A DNA stretch of 64,000 nt from Bacillota bacterium (GTDB lineage Bacteria > Bacillota > Clostridia > Clostridiales > Clostridiaceae): contig JAJXWJ010000003.1 in NCBI GenBank assembly GCA_021781655.1, forward strand, positions 21,680-85,679. The letters run 5' to 3'. A program made the position numbers and the translations under genes. Positions within the stretch are counted from its first letter, which is position 1; every line of letters starts with the position of its first letter. A model generated the notes under the pieces. That model did not search any database. It had not been told where the DNA came from and worked only from the letters and a program-made list of their open reading frames with translations. Shown piece by piece: positions 45,683 to 54,451 of the stretch.

Positions 45683-47689
45683 ATGTATAAAGAAGTAGAT
45701 AAACTAGCTATTAATGCTATAAGAATACTTTCAGCAGATGCAATTGAAAAATCTAAGTCTGGTCACCCTGGACTGCCTCTTGGAGCAGCTACAATGGCAT
45801 ATATTTTATGGACTAAGATGAAGCATAATGGGAAAAACTCAAAATGGGATAATAGAGATAGATTTATACTTTCCGCAGGGCATGGTTCTATGCTTGAGTA
45901 CTCCTTGCTTCATTTGTTTGGTTATGGTGTAACTATAGAAGATATTAAAAACTTTAGACAAGCAGGAAGCTTAACACCAGGTCATCCTGAGTATGGACAT
46001 ACTAATGGTGTAGAAATAACAACAGGGCCACTTGGACAAGGGATATGTAATGCAGTAGGCATGGCAATAGCTGAGAGTTATCTTGCTGAAAAATTCAACA
46101 AACCAAATTATAGCTGTACTCACCATTTTAATATAGTTGATCATTATACTTATGCTATTGCTGGAGATGGATGTTTAATGGAGGGAATTTCAAGTGAAGC
46201 GTCATCACTGGCTGGTACTTTAGGTCTTGGAAAGTTAATAGTATTATACGACTCAAATAATATTTCAATTGAAGGAAACACGGATATAGCCTTTAGAGAA
46301 GATGTAGCAAAAAGATATGAAGCATACGGCTGGCAAGTTTTAAAGGTTGATGATGGAAACGATATAATTAAAGTTTCTGAGGCAATAGATGAAGCTAAAA
46401 ATGAAAAAAATAAACCTTCAATTATAATAGTAAAAAATAAAATTGGATATGGTTGTCCAGCAAAACAAGGTAAAGCATCAGCACATGGAGAGCCATTAGG
46501 TGCGGAAAACGTAAAAGCTTTAAAAGAAAATTTAGGCTGGAGGCTTGAACCAGATTTTTATGTTCCAGAAGAAGTATATACACATATGGATAGTATTATT
46601 AAAGCAGGCATTGAAAAGGAAGAGGCTTGGAATAAATTATTTGATGAATATAAAGAAACTTATCCAAAGTTAGCTGAGGCTTATGAAAAATGGATGAGCG
46701 GATATTTTGATAAAGAAGGCTTATATAATAATTATGAATTTTGGAACTTTGATAAAGAAATGGCCACAAGAGAATCTTCAGGAATTATCATTAATAGATT
46801 AAAGGATTTAGTTCCAAATTTAATTGGAGGCTCAGCAGATTTAGCTCCTTCTAATAAGACAAATATGAAGGATGCAGGAGATTTTTCACTAGAAGATAGA
46901 AGTGGAAGGAATCTTCATTTTGGTGTAAGAGAACATGCTATGGCAGCAATTTCAAATGGTATATATGCTCATGGTGGTTTAAAAGTATTTTGTTCAACCT
47001 TCTTTGTTTTCAGTGATTATATGAAAGGTGCTATGAGATTATCTTCATTGATGAAGCTTCCAATAACGTATGTTTTAACCCATGATAGTATTGGCGTTGG
47101 AGAGGATGGCCCTACCCACCAACCCATTGAGCAGTTAGCAGCACTTAGAAGCATGCCAAATATGGCTGTATTTAGACCAGCTGATTCTAAAGAAACAGCT
47201 GCAGCTTGGTATTTTGCTATTACTAATGGAACTACTCCAACTTCACTAGTATTAACAAGACAAAAGCTTCCATTATATACTGGCTGTGCTAAAAGAGCTT
47301 TAAAAGGTGGATATATTTTAAAAGAAGCAAGTAAAGAAACTCCAGATATACTTTTAATGGCATCTGGCTCAGAGGTAGAGCTTATTTATAAAGCAGCTAA
47401 TGAATTAGAAGCAAAGGGAATAGCAGCTAGGGTTATAAGTATGCCAAGCTTTGAATTATTTGAAGCTCAAGAAGAAGATTACAAAGAATCAGTTATGCCT
47501 AAAAAGGTTAGAAAAAGGCTTGCTGTTGAAGCTTTAACATCTTTTGGATGGCACAAATATGTAGGTCTTGATGGAGATGTTATTACTTTAGATACCTTTG
47601 GTGCATCAGGAAATGCAGCTGTATTGTTTGAAAAGTTTGGATTTACAGTAGAAAATGTTGTAAATAAGGCTATAAGTTTATTAAGATAA
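45683..47689 (+). CDS. tkt: Transketolase
   Basis: A 668-residue single-chain, TPP-dependent enzyme. Motifs: [35 protein letters not shown], the TPP/metal motif [18 protein letters not shown] with downstream [18 protein letters not shown], and [19 protein letters not shown]. It exchanges two-carbon units between xylulose-5-phosphate and aldoses. Together with transaldolase it carries the xylose-derived carbon into glycolysis. Confidence 0.95.
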   Translation: MYKEVDKLAINAIRILSADAIEKSKSGHPGLPLGAATMAYILWTKMKHNGKNSKWDNRDRFILSAGHGSMLEYSLLHLFGYGVTIEDIKNFRQAGSLTPGHPEYGHTNGVEITTGPLGQGICNAVGMAIAESYLAEKFNKPNYSCTHHFNIVDHYTYAIAGDGCLMEGISSEASSLAGTLGLGKLIVLYDSNNISIEGNTDIAFREDVAKRYEAYGWQVLKVDDGNDIIKVSEAIDEAKNEKNKPSIIIVKNKIGYGCPAKQGKASAHGEPLGAENVKALKENLGWRLEPDFYVPEEVYTHMDSIIKAGIEKEEAWNKLFDEYKETYPKLAEAYEKWMSGYFDKEGLYNNYEFWNFDKEMATRESSGIIINRLKDLVPNLIGGSADLAPSNKTNMKDAGDFSLEDRSGRNLHFGVREHAMAAISNGIYAHGGLKVFCSTFFVFSDYMKGAMRLSSLMKLPITYVLTHDSIGVGEDGPTHQPIEQLAALRSMPNMAVFRPADSKETAAAWYFAITNGTTPTSLVLTRQKLPLYTGCAKRALKGGYILKEASKETPDILLMASGSEVELIYKAANELEAKGIAARVISMPSFELFEAQEEDYKESVMPKKVRKRLAVEALTSFGWHKYVGLDGDVITLDTFGASGNAAVLFEKFGFTVENVVNKAISLLR

Positions 47690-47716
47690 AAAATATTATA
47701 AAAAAGGGTGATATTA

Positions 47717-48340
47717 ATGGAAATTAAAAGTGTCTTTGACAAGGAGTTCAGGAAGTATGGACAAGTATTAAAAAATTACGACTGCACAGAAATAATAGAA
47801 AAAATGAGCAGTACACCGCTTCCAAACGATGTTATTTATGAGCCATCTATTAAAGAACTTGAACAGTTAAAAATTGCTGAGGAGTTAAAGGCTCGTGAAT
47901 ATGGAGAATTACCTATTCAAATTGGATATTGCAATGGAAATAATTATTTATTAAATGCTATAGAATATCATCGTTCATCAGAAATAAATATTGCGGTTAC
48001 AGATCTTATTTTGCTAATAGGCTGCCAAAAGGATATAAATGATGATTTTACTTATGAAACTTCTAAAATAGAAGCTTTTAAGGTGCCAGCCGGTACAATA
48101 ATAGAAGTATATGCAACTACTCTTCATTATGCACCTTGTAATGTAGATGAAAGTGGATTTAAATGTGTTGTAGTTTTACCAAGAGATACAAATCTTCCTT
48201 TAGAAAATGAGACTGAGAAGAATGGTGAAGATGCACTTTTATTTGCGAGAAACAAATGGTTAATAGGTCATAAGGATACAGATTTAGGAGCACAGGGAGC
48301 ATTTATTGGTCTTATTGGACAAAATATTTCATTAAAATAA
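47717..48340 (+). CDS. DUF4867 family protein
   Basis: A 207-residue cytosolic protein of the DUF4867 type. The central KVPAGTIIEVYATTLHYAPC segment and following hydrophobic strand look like a cupin-like beta fold. I start at 47717, 6 bases after AAGGGTG. Such genes recur directly before fucose-isomerase-like genes in clostridial pentose loci. A role as an epimerase or isomerase helper, or in sugar isomer handling, is only inference. Confidence 0.8.
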   Translation: MEIKSVFDKEFRKYGQVLKNYDCTEIIEKMSSTPLPNDVIYEPSIKELEQLKIAEELKAREYGELPIQIGYCNGNNYLLNAIEYHRSSEINIAVTDLILLIGCQKDINDDFTYETSKIEAFKVPAGTIIEVYATTLHYAPCNVDESGFKCVVVLPRDTNLPLENETEKNGEDALLFARNKWLIGHKDTDLGAQGAFIGLIGQNISLK

Positions 48341-48365
48341 ATCAAATAAAATGGAGGAATTAAAA

Positions 48366-49847
48366 ATGAATAATGTACCAAATGTAAAATTAGGAATTGT
48401 TGCAGTGAGCAGGGATTGCTTTCCAATGGAATTATCAGCTAATAGAAGAAAGGCAGTAGTAGACGCTTACAAAGAAGTTTACGGAGATATTTTTGAATGT
48501 TTAACAACAGTAGAAAATGAAAAGCATATGGAAAAAGCTTTAGCCGAAGTTAAAGAAGCTGGAGTAAATGCTTTAGTAGTTTATCTTGGAAACTTTGGAC
48601 CAGAAACTGCTGAAACTTTGCTTGCAAAACAATTTGGTGGTCCAGTTATGTTTGCTGCTGCTGCTGAAGAAAGAGGAAATAACTTAGTTAACGGTCGTGG
48701 AGATGCATATTGCGGAATGCTTAATGCAAGTTATAATTTAGCACTTCGTAATATCAAAGCGTATATTCCAGAATATCCAGTTGGAACAGCAAAAGAAGTT
48801 GCAAAAATGATAGCAGAGTTTGAGCCAGTAGCAACTGCACTTTTAGGCTTAAAAAATCTTAAAATTATTTCTTTCGGACCTCGTCCACAAGATTTCTTAG
48901 CTTGTAATGCACCAATTAAGCAACTTTATAATTTAGAAGTTGAAATTGAAGAAAATTCTGAACTTGATTTGTTTGCAGCTTTCAATGAACATGCAAATGA
49001 TGAAAGAATTCCAGCAGTAATTAAAGATATGGAAAACGAATTAGCTGAAGGAAATAAAATGCCAGGTATATTGCCAAAGCTTGCTCAATATGAAATAACT
49101 TTATTAGATTGGATAGAAGCACATAAAGGTTCTAGAGAATTTGTAGTATTTGCAAATAAATGCTGGCCTTCATTCCAAACACAATTTGGTTTTGTTCCAT
49201 GCTATGTAAACAGCCGATTAACAGCAAAAGGAATACCAGTATCTTGTGAAGTAGATATTTATGGTGCCTTAAGTGAATATATTGGAACTTGCATTAGCAA
49301 AGATGTTGTAACCTTATTAGATATAAACAATTCTGTCCCAGCTGATATGTACAAAGATGACATCGAGAATAAATTTGATTATTCCTTAGGTGAAACCTTC
49401 ATGGGCTTCCACTGCGGAAATACTGCTGCTTGCAAGTTAACTTCTTATAGCATGAAAAATCAAATGATAATGGCAAGAGCTTTAGAGCCAAATCAAGAAC
49501 CAAACATAACAAGAGGAACACTTGAAGGAGATATAATTCCAGGAGAAATAACCTTCTTCCGTCTACAAAGTAATGCAGATGCAGAATTAAATGCATATAT
49601 AGCAGAAGGAGAAGTATTGCCAGTTGCAACACGTTCCTTTGGCTCCATAGGAGTTTTTGCAATACCTGAAATGGATAGATTTTATCGTCACGTATTAATA
49701 GAAGGAAGATACCCACATCATGGTGCAGTTGCCTTTGGACATTATGGTAAGGCAATATACAATTTGTTTAGATATTTAGGGGTTAAAGAAGTTGGTTTTA
49801 ATCAGCCCAAAGGTATGCTTTATAAAACTGAAAACCCATTTAGATAA
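48366..49847 (+). CDS. L-fucose-isomerase-fold protein, probable xylose isomerase
   Basis: A 493-residue protein of the FucI/AraA superfamily. Likely metal ligands lie in SCEVDIYGALSEY (about 295-307), TLLDINNS (about 316-323) and HHGAVAFGHYG (about 457-467). The start is 48366, behind GGAGG. No classical xylA is present in the locus, and everything else needed to use xylose is. From memory, a fucose-isomerase-like protein in the C. acetobutylicum xylose cluster (CAC2610) was shown to be a xylose isomerase; this gene has the same neighbours. L-fucose or arabinose isomerase are alternatives. Confidence 0.8.
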   Translation: MNNVPNVKLGIVAVSRDCFPMELSANRRKAVVDAYKEVYGDIFECLTTVENEKHMEKALAEVKEAGVNALVVYLGNFGPETAETLLAKQFGGPVMFAAAAEERGNNLVNGRGDAYCGMLNASYNLALRNIKAYIPEYPVGTAKEVAKMIAEFEPVATALLGLKNLKIISFGPRPQDFLACNAPIKQLYNLEVEIEENSELDLFAAFNEHANDERIPAVIKDMENELAEGNKMPGILPKLAQYEITLLDWIEAHKGSREFVVFANKCWPSFQTQFGFVPCYVNSRLTAKGIPVSCEVDIYGALSEYIGTCISKDVVTLLDINNSVPADMYKDDIENKFDYSLGETFMGFHCGNTAACKLTSYSMKNQMIMARALEPNQEPNITRGTLEGDIIPGEITFFRLQSNADAELNAYIAEGEVLPVATRSFGSIGVFAIPEMDRFYRHVLIEGRYPHHGAVAFGHYGKAIYNLFRYLGVKEVGFNQPKGMLYKTENPFR

Positions 49848-49860
49848 AAAATATAACTAA

Positions 49861-49910
49861 AAATATGGTATTCCTCAAGGAAATATGTGAGGAATACCAT
49901 ATTTTTTTAA
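49861..49910 (+). terminator. Strong rho-independent terminator ending the xylose locus
   Basis: A perfect 17-base stem (49861-49877 against 49888-49904; TATGGTATTCCTCA core) has a 10-base loop and is followed by T residues. Confidence 0.95.
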
Positions 49911-49994
49911 TAATTTGTTTAAAACTTTCTCAGCTAACTCTCAGTAAACCTTAATATAATTTTCAGCATCTCCCTTTATAATTAAAAATGTTAA

Positions 49995-51050
49995 GTGAGG
50001 TGTTTTGAAATGTTTATAGTTATAGCTTTAACTTTGATGTTTATTTGTATTTTAACAATAGTTTTCCTTTTAAGAGAAAGGGAAATAGAAGAGGAAAATG
50101 TTCAGTTTTATAGCCTAGGAACAATAAATACTATTAAGGTTTATGGAAAGAAGGCAAAAGCTGCTATTGAAGAAGCAAAAAAAAAGGTAATGGAAATAGA
50201 CGATAAGATGTCTGTATTTAAAGAGGAAAGTGAAATTACTAAAATAAATGATAAGGCAGGTTTAAGCCTTGTAAAGGTAAGCATGGAAACTTTCTATTTA
50301 ATAAAAAAAGCAATTTATTATTGTAATTTATTTGATGGATACTTTGACATAACAATAAGGCCAATAGTAAAGTTATGGGGAATCGGACATCAAGAAGAAA
50401 GGGTGCCAACAGAAATAGAAATAGAAGAAAAGCTAAAGCTTGTAAATTATGAAGATATCATTTTGGATGAAAATAGCTGCAGTATTGGGCTTAAAAATTC
50501 TAATCAAGAAATAGATGTTGGAGGAATTGCCAAAGGATATGCAGCGGATTTAGTAAAAGAAATTTTAAAAAAGAACAAAATAAAAAATGGAATAATTAAC
50601 TTAGGTGGAAATGTTTATGTATTAGGAAGGAAAAGTGATGGCAAGGATTGGTGTGTAGGGATTCAAGACCCATTAAATGAAAACGGTAAGTTTTTAGGAA
50701 CCATTAGTACTAGAAACAAGTCTATAGTTACTTCTGGAAATTATGAAAGATATTTTTTTAAGGATGGGAAAAGTTACCATCATATAATAGATACTAAAAC
50801 TGGTTATCCATCTGAGGGAGAAATAATAAGTGCAACTATAGTTTCTGATTTTTCAATAGATGGTGATGGATTATCTACTGGAGTTTTTATTTATGGAGTA
50901 AATAAGGCTATAAATTTAATTGAGGGGCTTTATGGAATAGAAGCTATTTTAATAACAAAATCTAAAGAGGTTTTTTTAACATCTAATTTAAAAAATATTT
51001 TTACTTTAACAAATAATGATTATTGCTTAAGGGAGGCAACAGCTATATGA
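49995..51050 (+). CDS. apbE: FAD:protein FMN transferase (ApbE)
   Basis: A 351-residue enzyme that moves FMN from FAD to a Thr/Ser of a target protein. Motifs: VQFYSLGTINTIKVYG, FDGYFDITIRPIVKLWG, VGGIAKGYAADLVKEI (about 176-191), INLGGNVYVLG and the metal site in IDGDGLSTGVFIYG. One N-terminal membrane segment or signal (about 4-24) anchors it outside the membrane. It overlaps the next gene by 4 bases, and that gene encodes a protein with an ApbE target motif. Confidence 0.93.
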   Translation: MRCFEMFIVIALTLMFICILTIVFLLREREIEEENVQFYSLGTINTIKVYGKKAKAAIEEAKKKVMEIDDKMSVFKEESEITKINDKAGLSLVKVSMETFYLIKKAIYYCNLFDGYFDITIRPIVKLWGIGHQEERVPTEIEIEEKLKLVNYEDIILDENSCSIGLKNSNQEIDVGGIAKGYAADLVKEILKKNKIKNGIINLGGNVYVLGRKSDGKDWCVGIQDPLNENGKFLGTISTRNKSIVTSGNYERYFFKDGKSYHHIIDTKTGYPSEGEIISATIVSDFSIDGDGLSTGVFIYGVNKAINLIEGLYGIEAILITKSKEVFLTSNLKNIFTLTNNDYCLREATAI

Positions 51051-52348
51051 AGAAAAAGATAAAAAAAATACAAATTTTTAGATTTGCAGTTCAAATTATA
51101 TTTTTTATTTTATTACCGGGACTTTTTACATTAACTTTTAGTGAATTAAAAAACATATATGACATGATCACTAAAGGAAATTTCAATTTTTTAAGCAGTT
51201 ATCAAAGTTTGATTGAGGTTATAGTAATAATACCATTAACTATAGTATTAGGAAGGTTTTTTTGTGGGTGGATGTGTGCCTTTGGAACCTTTAATGATGT
51301 ACTTCATATGATTTCTAAAAATATATTTAAAATAAACATAAAGGTAGATGAAAAGGTTGATAATGCCTTAAAATACTTAAAATATGTAGTTTTGGCAGCA
51401 ATAATAGTAATTTCTTGGATTATGGGAAGTACTATTTTAAAGGCTACTAGCCCTTGGGATGCTTTTGCACAATTAACGAGCTTTCCTAACATAACGGTTC
51501 CTTTAACAATTGGACTTTTTGTTTTACTTCTAATAACAGTTGGTGCATTTTTTATTGAAAGATTTTTCTGCAGATACTTATGCCCCTTAGGTGCCGTATT
51601 TTCAATAGTGTCTAAAGTAAGTATTTTTAAAATAAATAAACCTAAAAAAGATTGTGGTAAATGTAGACTTTGCACGAATAATTGTTCCATGGGCTTAGAT
51701 TTATACAAGAAAAACAACGTGCATGGAGGAGATTGTATAAACTGCTTTAAATGCGTAGAAACTTGTCCAAGAAAGAATGTTACACCTGAAATGGCAAATG
51801 AAGAGTTAAATCCTGCTTTTGCAAGTTCTGTAGCTCTTGCAAGCTTTGTAGCATTTTATGGTGGAAGCAACGTATTAGCATCAGCTTTAGGAACAAGTAA
51901 TGTAAATAGTACAGCAATTGTATCAACAGCTAATAACAACAATACAGCACCTTCAACTAACAGTTCTCAAAATAGTAACTCTGGACAAAATGCAAGTTCT
52001 TCAAGTTCTGCAAATAATAGCAATGCTACAAGCACTCAAAATGGTAATTCTGCTGCTTCAAGTACAGCTACTGCTTCTCAATATAAAGATGGAACTTACA
52101 CTGGAACTGCTGATGGTTTTAGACCAGGACTCACAGTACAAGTAACAATTAAAGGCGGTAAAATTGCAGATATTCAAATAACACAAATCAATGATACACC
52201 TAGATTTTATCAAAATGCAGTTAATACAGTGCCACAGGAAATTATAAGTGCTCAATCAACAAATGTAGATACAGTTTCAGGTGCTACTTATTCTAGTACT
52301 GGTATAATAAATGCAGTTCAAGCTGCACTAGATAGCGCAAAGGCTTAA
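51047..52348 (+). CDS. Membrane 4Fe-4S protein with C-terminal FMN-binding (flavinylated) domain
   Basis: A 433-residue membrane protein. The N-terminal half is a NapH/RnfE-like 4Fe-4S membrane region with CGWMCAFGTFND and FCRYLCPLGAVFS, then two ferredoxin clusters (CGKCRLCTNNC; CINCFKCVETCP). A Ser/Asn/Ala-rich linker of about 60 residues leads to an FMN-binding domain (about 345-430) with the flavinylation motif SGATYSS (411-417). This arrangement passes electrons from cytoplasmic donors to an extracytoplasmic flavin. ApbE, encoded just upstream, would attach the FMN. The final acceptor is unknown. The start is ATG 51047 behind GGGAGG. Confidence 0.9.
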   Translation: MKKKIKKIQIFRFAVQIIFFILLPGLFTLTFSELKNIYDMITKGNFNFLSSYQSLIEVIVIIPLTIVLGRFFCGWMCAFGTFNDVLHMISKNIFKINIKVDEKVDNALKYLKYVVLAAIIVISWIMGSTILKATSPWDAFAQLTSFPNITVPLTIGLFVLLLITVGAFFIERFFCRYLCPLGAVFSIVSKVSIFKINKPKKDCGKCRLCTNNCSMGLDLYKKNNVHGGDCINCFKCVETCPRKNVTPEMANEELNPAFASSVALASFVAFYGGSNVLASALGTSNVNSTAIVSTANNNNTAPSTNSSQNSNSGQNASSSSSANNSNATSTQNGNSAASSTATASQYKDGTYTGTADGFRPGLTVQVTIKGGKIADIQITQINDTPRFYQNAVNTVPQEIISAQSTNVDTVSGATYSSTGIINAVQAALDSAKA

Positions 52349-52364
52349 GGAAAGAAAAAGTACG

Positions 52365-52437
52365 AAACAATTGGGTTGGGGCGTGCCGACGTGAATCTCG
52401 AGGAAACATGGGCACGCCCAATCCAATTGTTTGTTTT
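52365..52437. terminator. Long GC-rich stem-loop terminator
   Basis: A stem of 22 or more pairs with one mismatch (52365-52387 against 52411-52432; core GGGCGTGCC) has a loop of about 23 bases and is followed by TTTGTTTTTTAT. It is far more GC-rich than its surroundings. It separates convergent genes and can serve the flavoprotein gene and, on the other strand, the GtrA gene. Confidence 0.85.
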
Positions 52438-52449
52438 TTATCTTATTTT

Positions 52450-52899
52450 TCACGATAAATCAGAATTTATAACGCTTTCTGCTGAATGCTTAGCATAGGT
52501 CCAAAATTTATTTAATAAAAAATTAATTGGTATGCCAATTACAATATTGATAAAGGCAGACATGTAATGAGGTACTCCAAAAATATTTTCTTCTATGTAA
52601 AATAGTATTGCAGTTAAAAAAAGCCCAGTGAAAGAATAAGATGCATATGCTTTTCCAAGCATCTTAAGATTCTCTTTTACATTTGAAGTTTTACTTTTAA
52701 ACACAAACCGACTATTTAACATATAAGAAATGAATACAGTTATTATAAATGCTAATAGGTTCAATATTTGTGTGCCTAGTCCATATTTATAATACCCAAT
52801 TGTATTAATACCATATGCGATTATAGAATTAATTAAGCCTACTATTCCGAATTTTAGAAATTGTGAAATCAGATTTTTATTTCTAAATAATATTTTCAT
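52450..52899 (-). CDS. GtrA-like family membrane protein
   Basis: A 149-residue protein with four membrane segments and the GtrA pattern: QFLKFGIVGLINSIIAYGI at the N-terminus, YMLNSRFVFK in the middle and INFLLNKFWTYA at the end. I start at the internal ATG (MKILFRN) behind GGAGG rather than the upstream TTG. GtrA proteins help translocate lipid-linked sugars for cell-envelope glycosylation. No glycosyltransferase is adjacent, so the partner is elsewhere. Confidence 0.88.
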   Translation of the reverse strand: MKILFRNKNLISQFLKFGIVGLINSIIAYGINTIGYYKYGLGTQILNLLAFIITVFISYMLNSRFVFKSKTSNVKENLKMLGKAYASYSFTGLFLTAILFYIEENIFGVPHYMSAFINIVIGIPINFLLNKFWTYAKHSAESVINSDLS

Positions 52900-53021
52900 T
52901 ACATCCTCCAATATAAAAATTTACACCCTTACTTGTAGATAATATATATTTTATCAGTTCAATATTATTATATCACTATATACTATTTCTACAAATCAAT
53001 AATTTTGGGTGCAAACTGTAA

Positions 53022-53160
53022 TTGAAAAATAAATAAGTTTCATATATAATTAAATTATAGTTTAATATTATTTTTTATCGGTTGGACAGAAATTTTTCTG
53101 TTTTCAAGAAAATTAGGTTTCCTGGGTGGGATACTCTTAAGAGTTTTTCCATCTTTTTTT
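53022..53160 (+). promoter_or_regulatory. Promoter and attenuator-like leader of the antiporter operon
   Basis: TTGAAA (53022-53027), 17-base spacer, TATAAT (53045-53050), predicted start near 53057. The leader holds a stem ACAGAAATTTTTCTGT (53086-53101). A terminator-type hairpin follows (GGTGGGATACTCTT, 53125-53138, against 53139-53153) with T-run 53154-53160, ending only 35 bases before the ATG. Promoter-stem-terminator-gene is the layout of riboswitch or attenuation control. I could not match a known class. Confidence 0.65.
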
Positions 53161-53194
53161 ATTGCATAAAATTTTGAAAGGGAGTACATAATCT

Positions 53195-54424
53195 ATGAAT
53201 AATTCAGCAGAACTTGTTATTAATCAAATATTAATAATGTTAGCATTAATTTTATTTGGAGGAGTAGTATTTTCAAAAATAAGTGAACTACTTCATTTGC
53301 CAGATGTGGTACTGTATATAATATTTGGACTTCTAATTGGACCTAATGTTTTAAATTTAATAGATGTTAATCAATTTTCAATAGGGAATGAATTAATTTT
53401 AACTATTGGAGCAGCATATATTTTATATGATGGAGGAAGAGAAGTTAATTTGAAAGTTTTGAATAAAGTCAAAATATCGGTGTTGATGTTGGCAACTGTC
53501 GGAGTTATAATATCAACCTTTATAACAGGCTTTTTCACAATGAAAATTTTTGGAATGAGTTTTATGACAGCATTATTGGCAGGTGCTATAGTAGCGTCTA
53601 CAGATCCATCGGTATTGATACCGTTATTTAAAAAAATTAAAATAAAAGATAAATTAAAACAGACAATTATATGTGAATCAGCTTTTAATGATGCTGTTGG
53701 AGCTATTTTAACTTTTACGATTATTACGATTATATTAAAAAATCAATTCTCAGCTTTAGATACCTTGATACAATTAGGAAAGTCTACTGGAGTGGGCTTA
53801 ATAGTGGGGTTAATATTTGGGCTGATTTCAACACTTCTTGTTTCAGAAAAGCCCTATGGAGTTTTGATGGAATATCCATATATGGTGTCATTAGCTACAG
53901 TTTGTGCTTCTTATGCTGTTTCTACAATTTTTAGTGGAAGTGGGTTTATGTCGGTTTTTATTGCGGGAATAATCTTTGGGAATAAAGAAATTATTGGAAT
54001 ATCACATTCGGAAAAGCATGAAATAAGACATTTTCATTTTAAAGAAGTTATGACGACAATTTTTAGAATGATGATATTTATTTTATTAGGTACGCAAATT
54101 GAATTTAATATAATTATAAAATATTGGCTACCTGCACTTTTAGTAGTTCTGGTTTTGATTTTTATCGCAAGGCCGATTTCAGTTTTACTTTGTGTAACTG
54201 TAGATAGAAAGGCAAAGTGGAATATAAGAGAAATAATATATTTGATGTGGACTCGTGAAACAGGTGTAATTCCAGCGGCATTGTCTAGTATGCTTGTAAG
54301 TATGAATATTCCAAATGCAAATATAATTTCTTCAATAACATTTATGACTATAATAATTACATTAACTATTCAGGCAAGCACAGCAAAAAATTTGTCAAAA
54401 GCATTAAAATTAGATATTATATAA
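53195..54424 (+). CDS. Cation/proton antiporter, CPA1 (NhaP-like)
   Basis: A 409-residue membrane protein with about 12 segments. LPDVVLYIIFGLLIGP near the N-terminus, LLAGAIVASTDPSVLIPLF (about 127-145; the TD-P transport motif) and CESAFNDAVGAI (about 159-170; the ND ion-binding pair) are typical of CPA1 exchangers. It would export Na+ or K+ in exchange for protons. It is followed after 27 bases by the ClC gene, probably in the same operon, and preceded by an attenuator-like leader. Confidence 0.92.
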   Translation: MNNSAELVINQILIMLALILFGGVVFSKISELLHLPDVVLYIIFGLLIGPNVLNLIDVNQFSIGNELILTIGAAYILYDGGREVNLKVLNKVKISVLMLATVGVIISTFITGFFTMKIFGMSFMTALLAGAIVASTDPSVLIPLFKKIKIKDKLKQTIICESAFNDAVGAILTFTIITIILKNQFSALDTLIQLGKSTGVGLIVGLIFGLISTLLVSEKPYGVLMEYPYMVSLATVCASYAVSTIFSGSGFMSVFIAGIIFGNKEIIGISHSEKHEIRHFHFKEVMTTIFRMMIFILLGTQIEFNIIIKYWLPALLVVLVLIFIARPISVLLCVTVDRKAKWNIREIIYLMWTRETGVIPAALSSMLVSMNIPNANIISSITFMTIIITLTIQASTAKNLSKALKLDII

Positions 54425-54451
54425 ATAAGAAAGCTTTTATGGAGGAATTAG

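Noticed and set aside
49399..49755. Reverse-strand frame of 118 codons within the isomerase gene
   Set aside because: Leu/Gln-rich shadow frame of a well-supported gene, without start signals.
53057..53194. Fluoride riboswitch before the antiporter-ClC operon
   Set aside because: The paired GAUG segments and CCUAC pseudoknot bases of that class are not present; kept only as an orphan leader.
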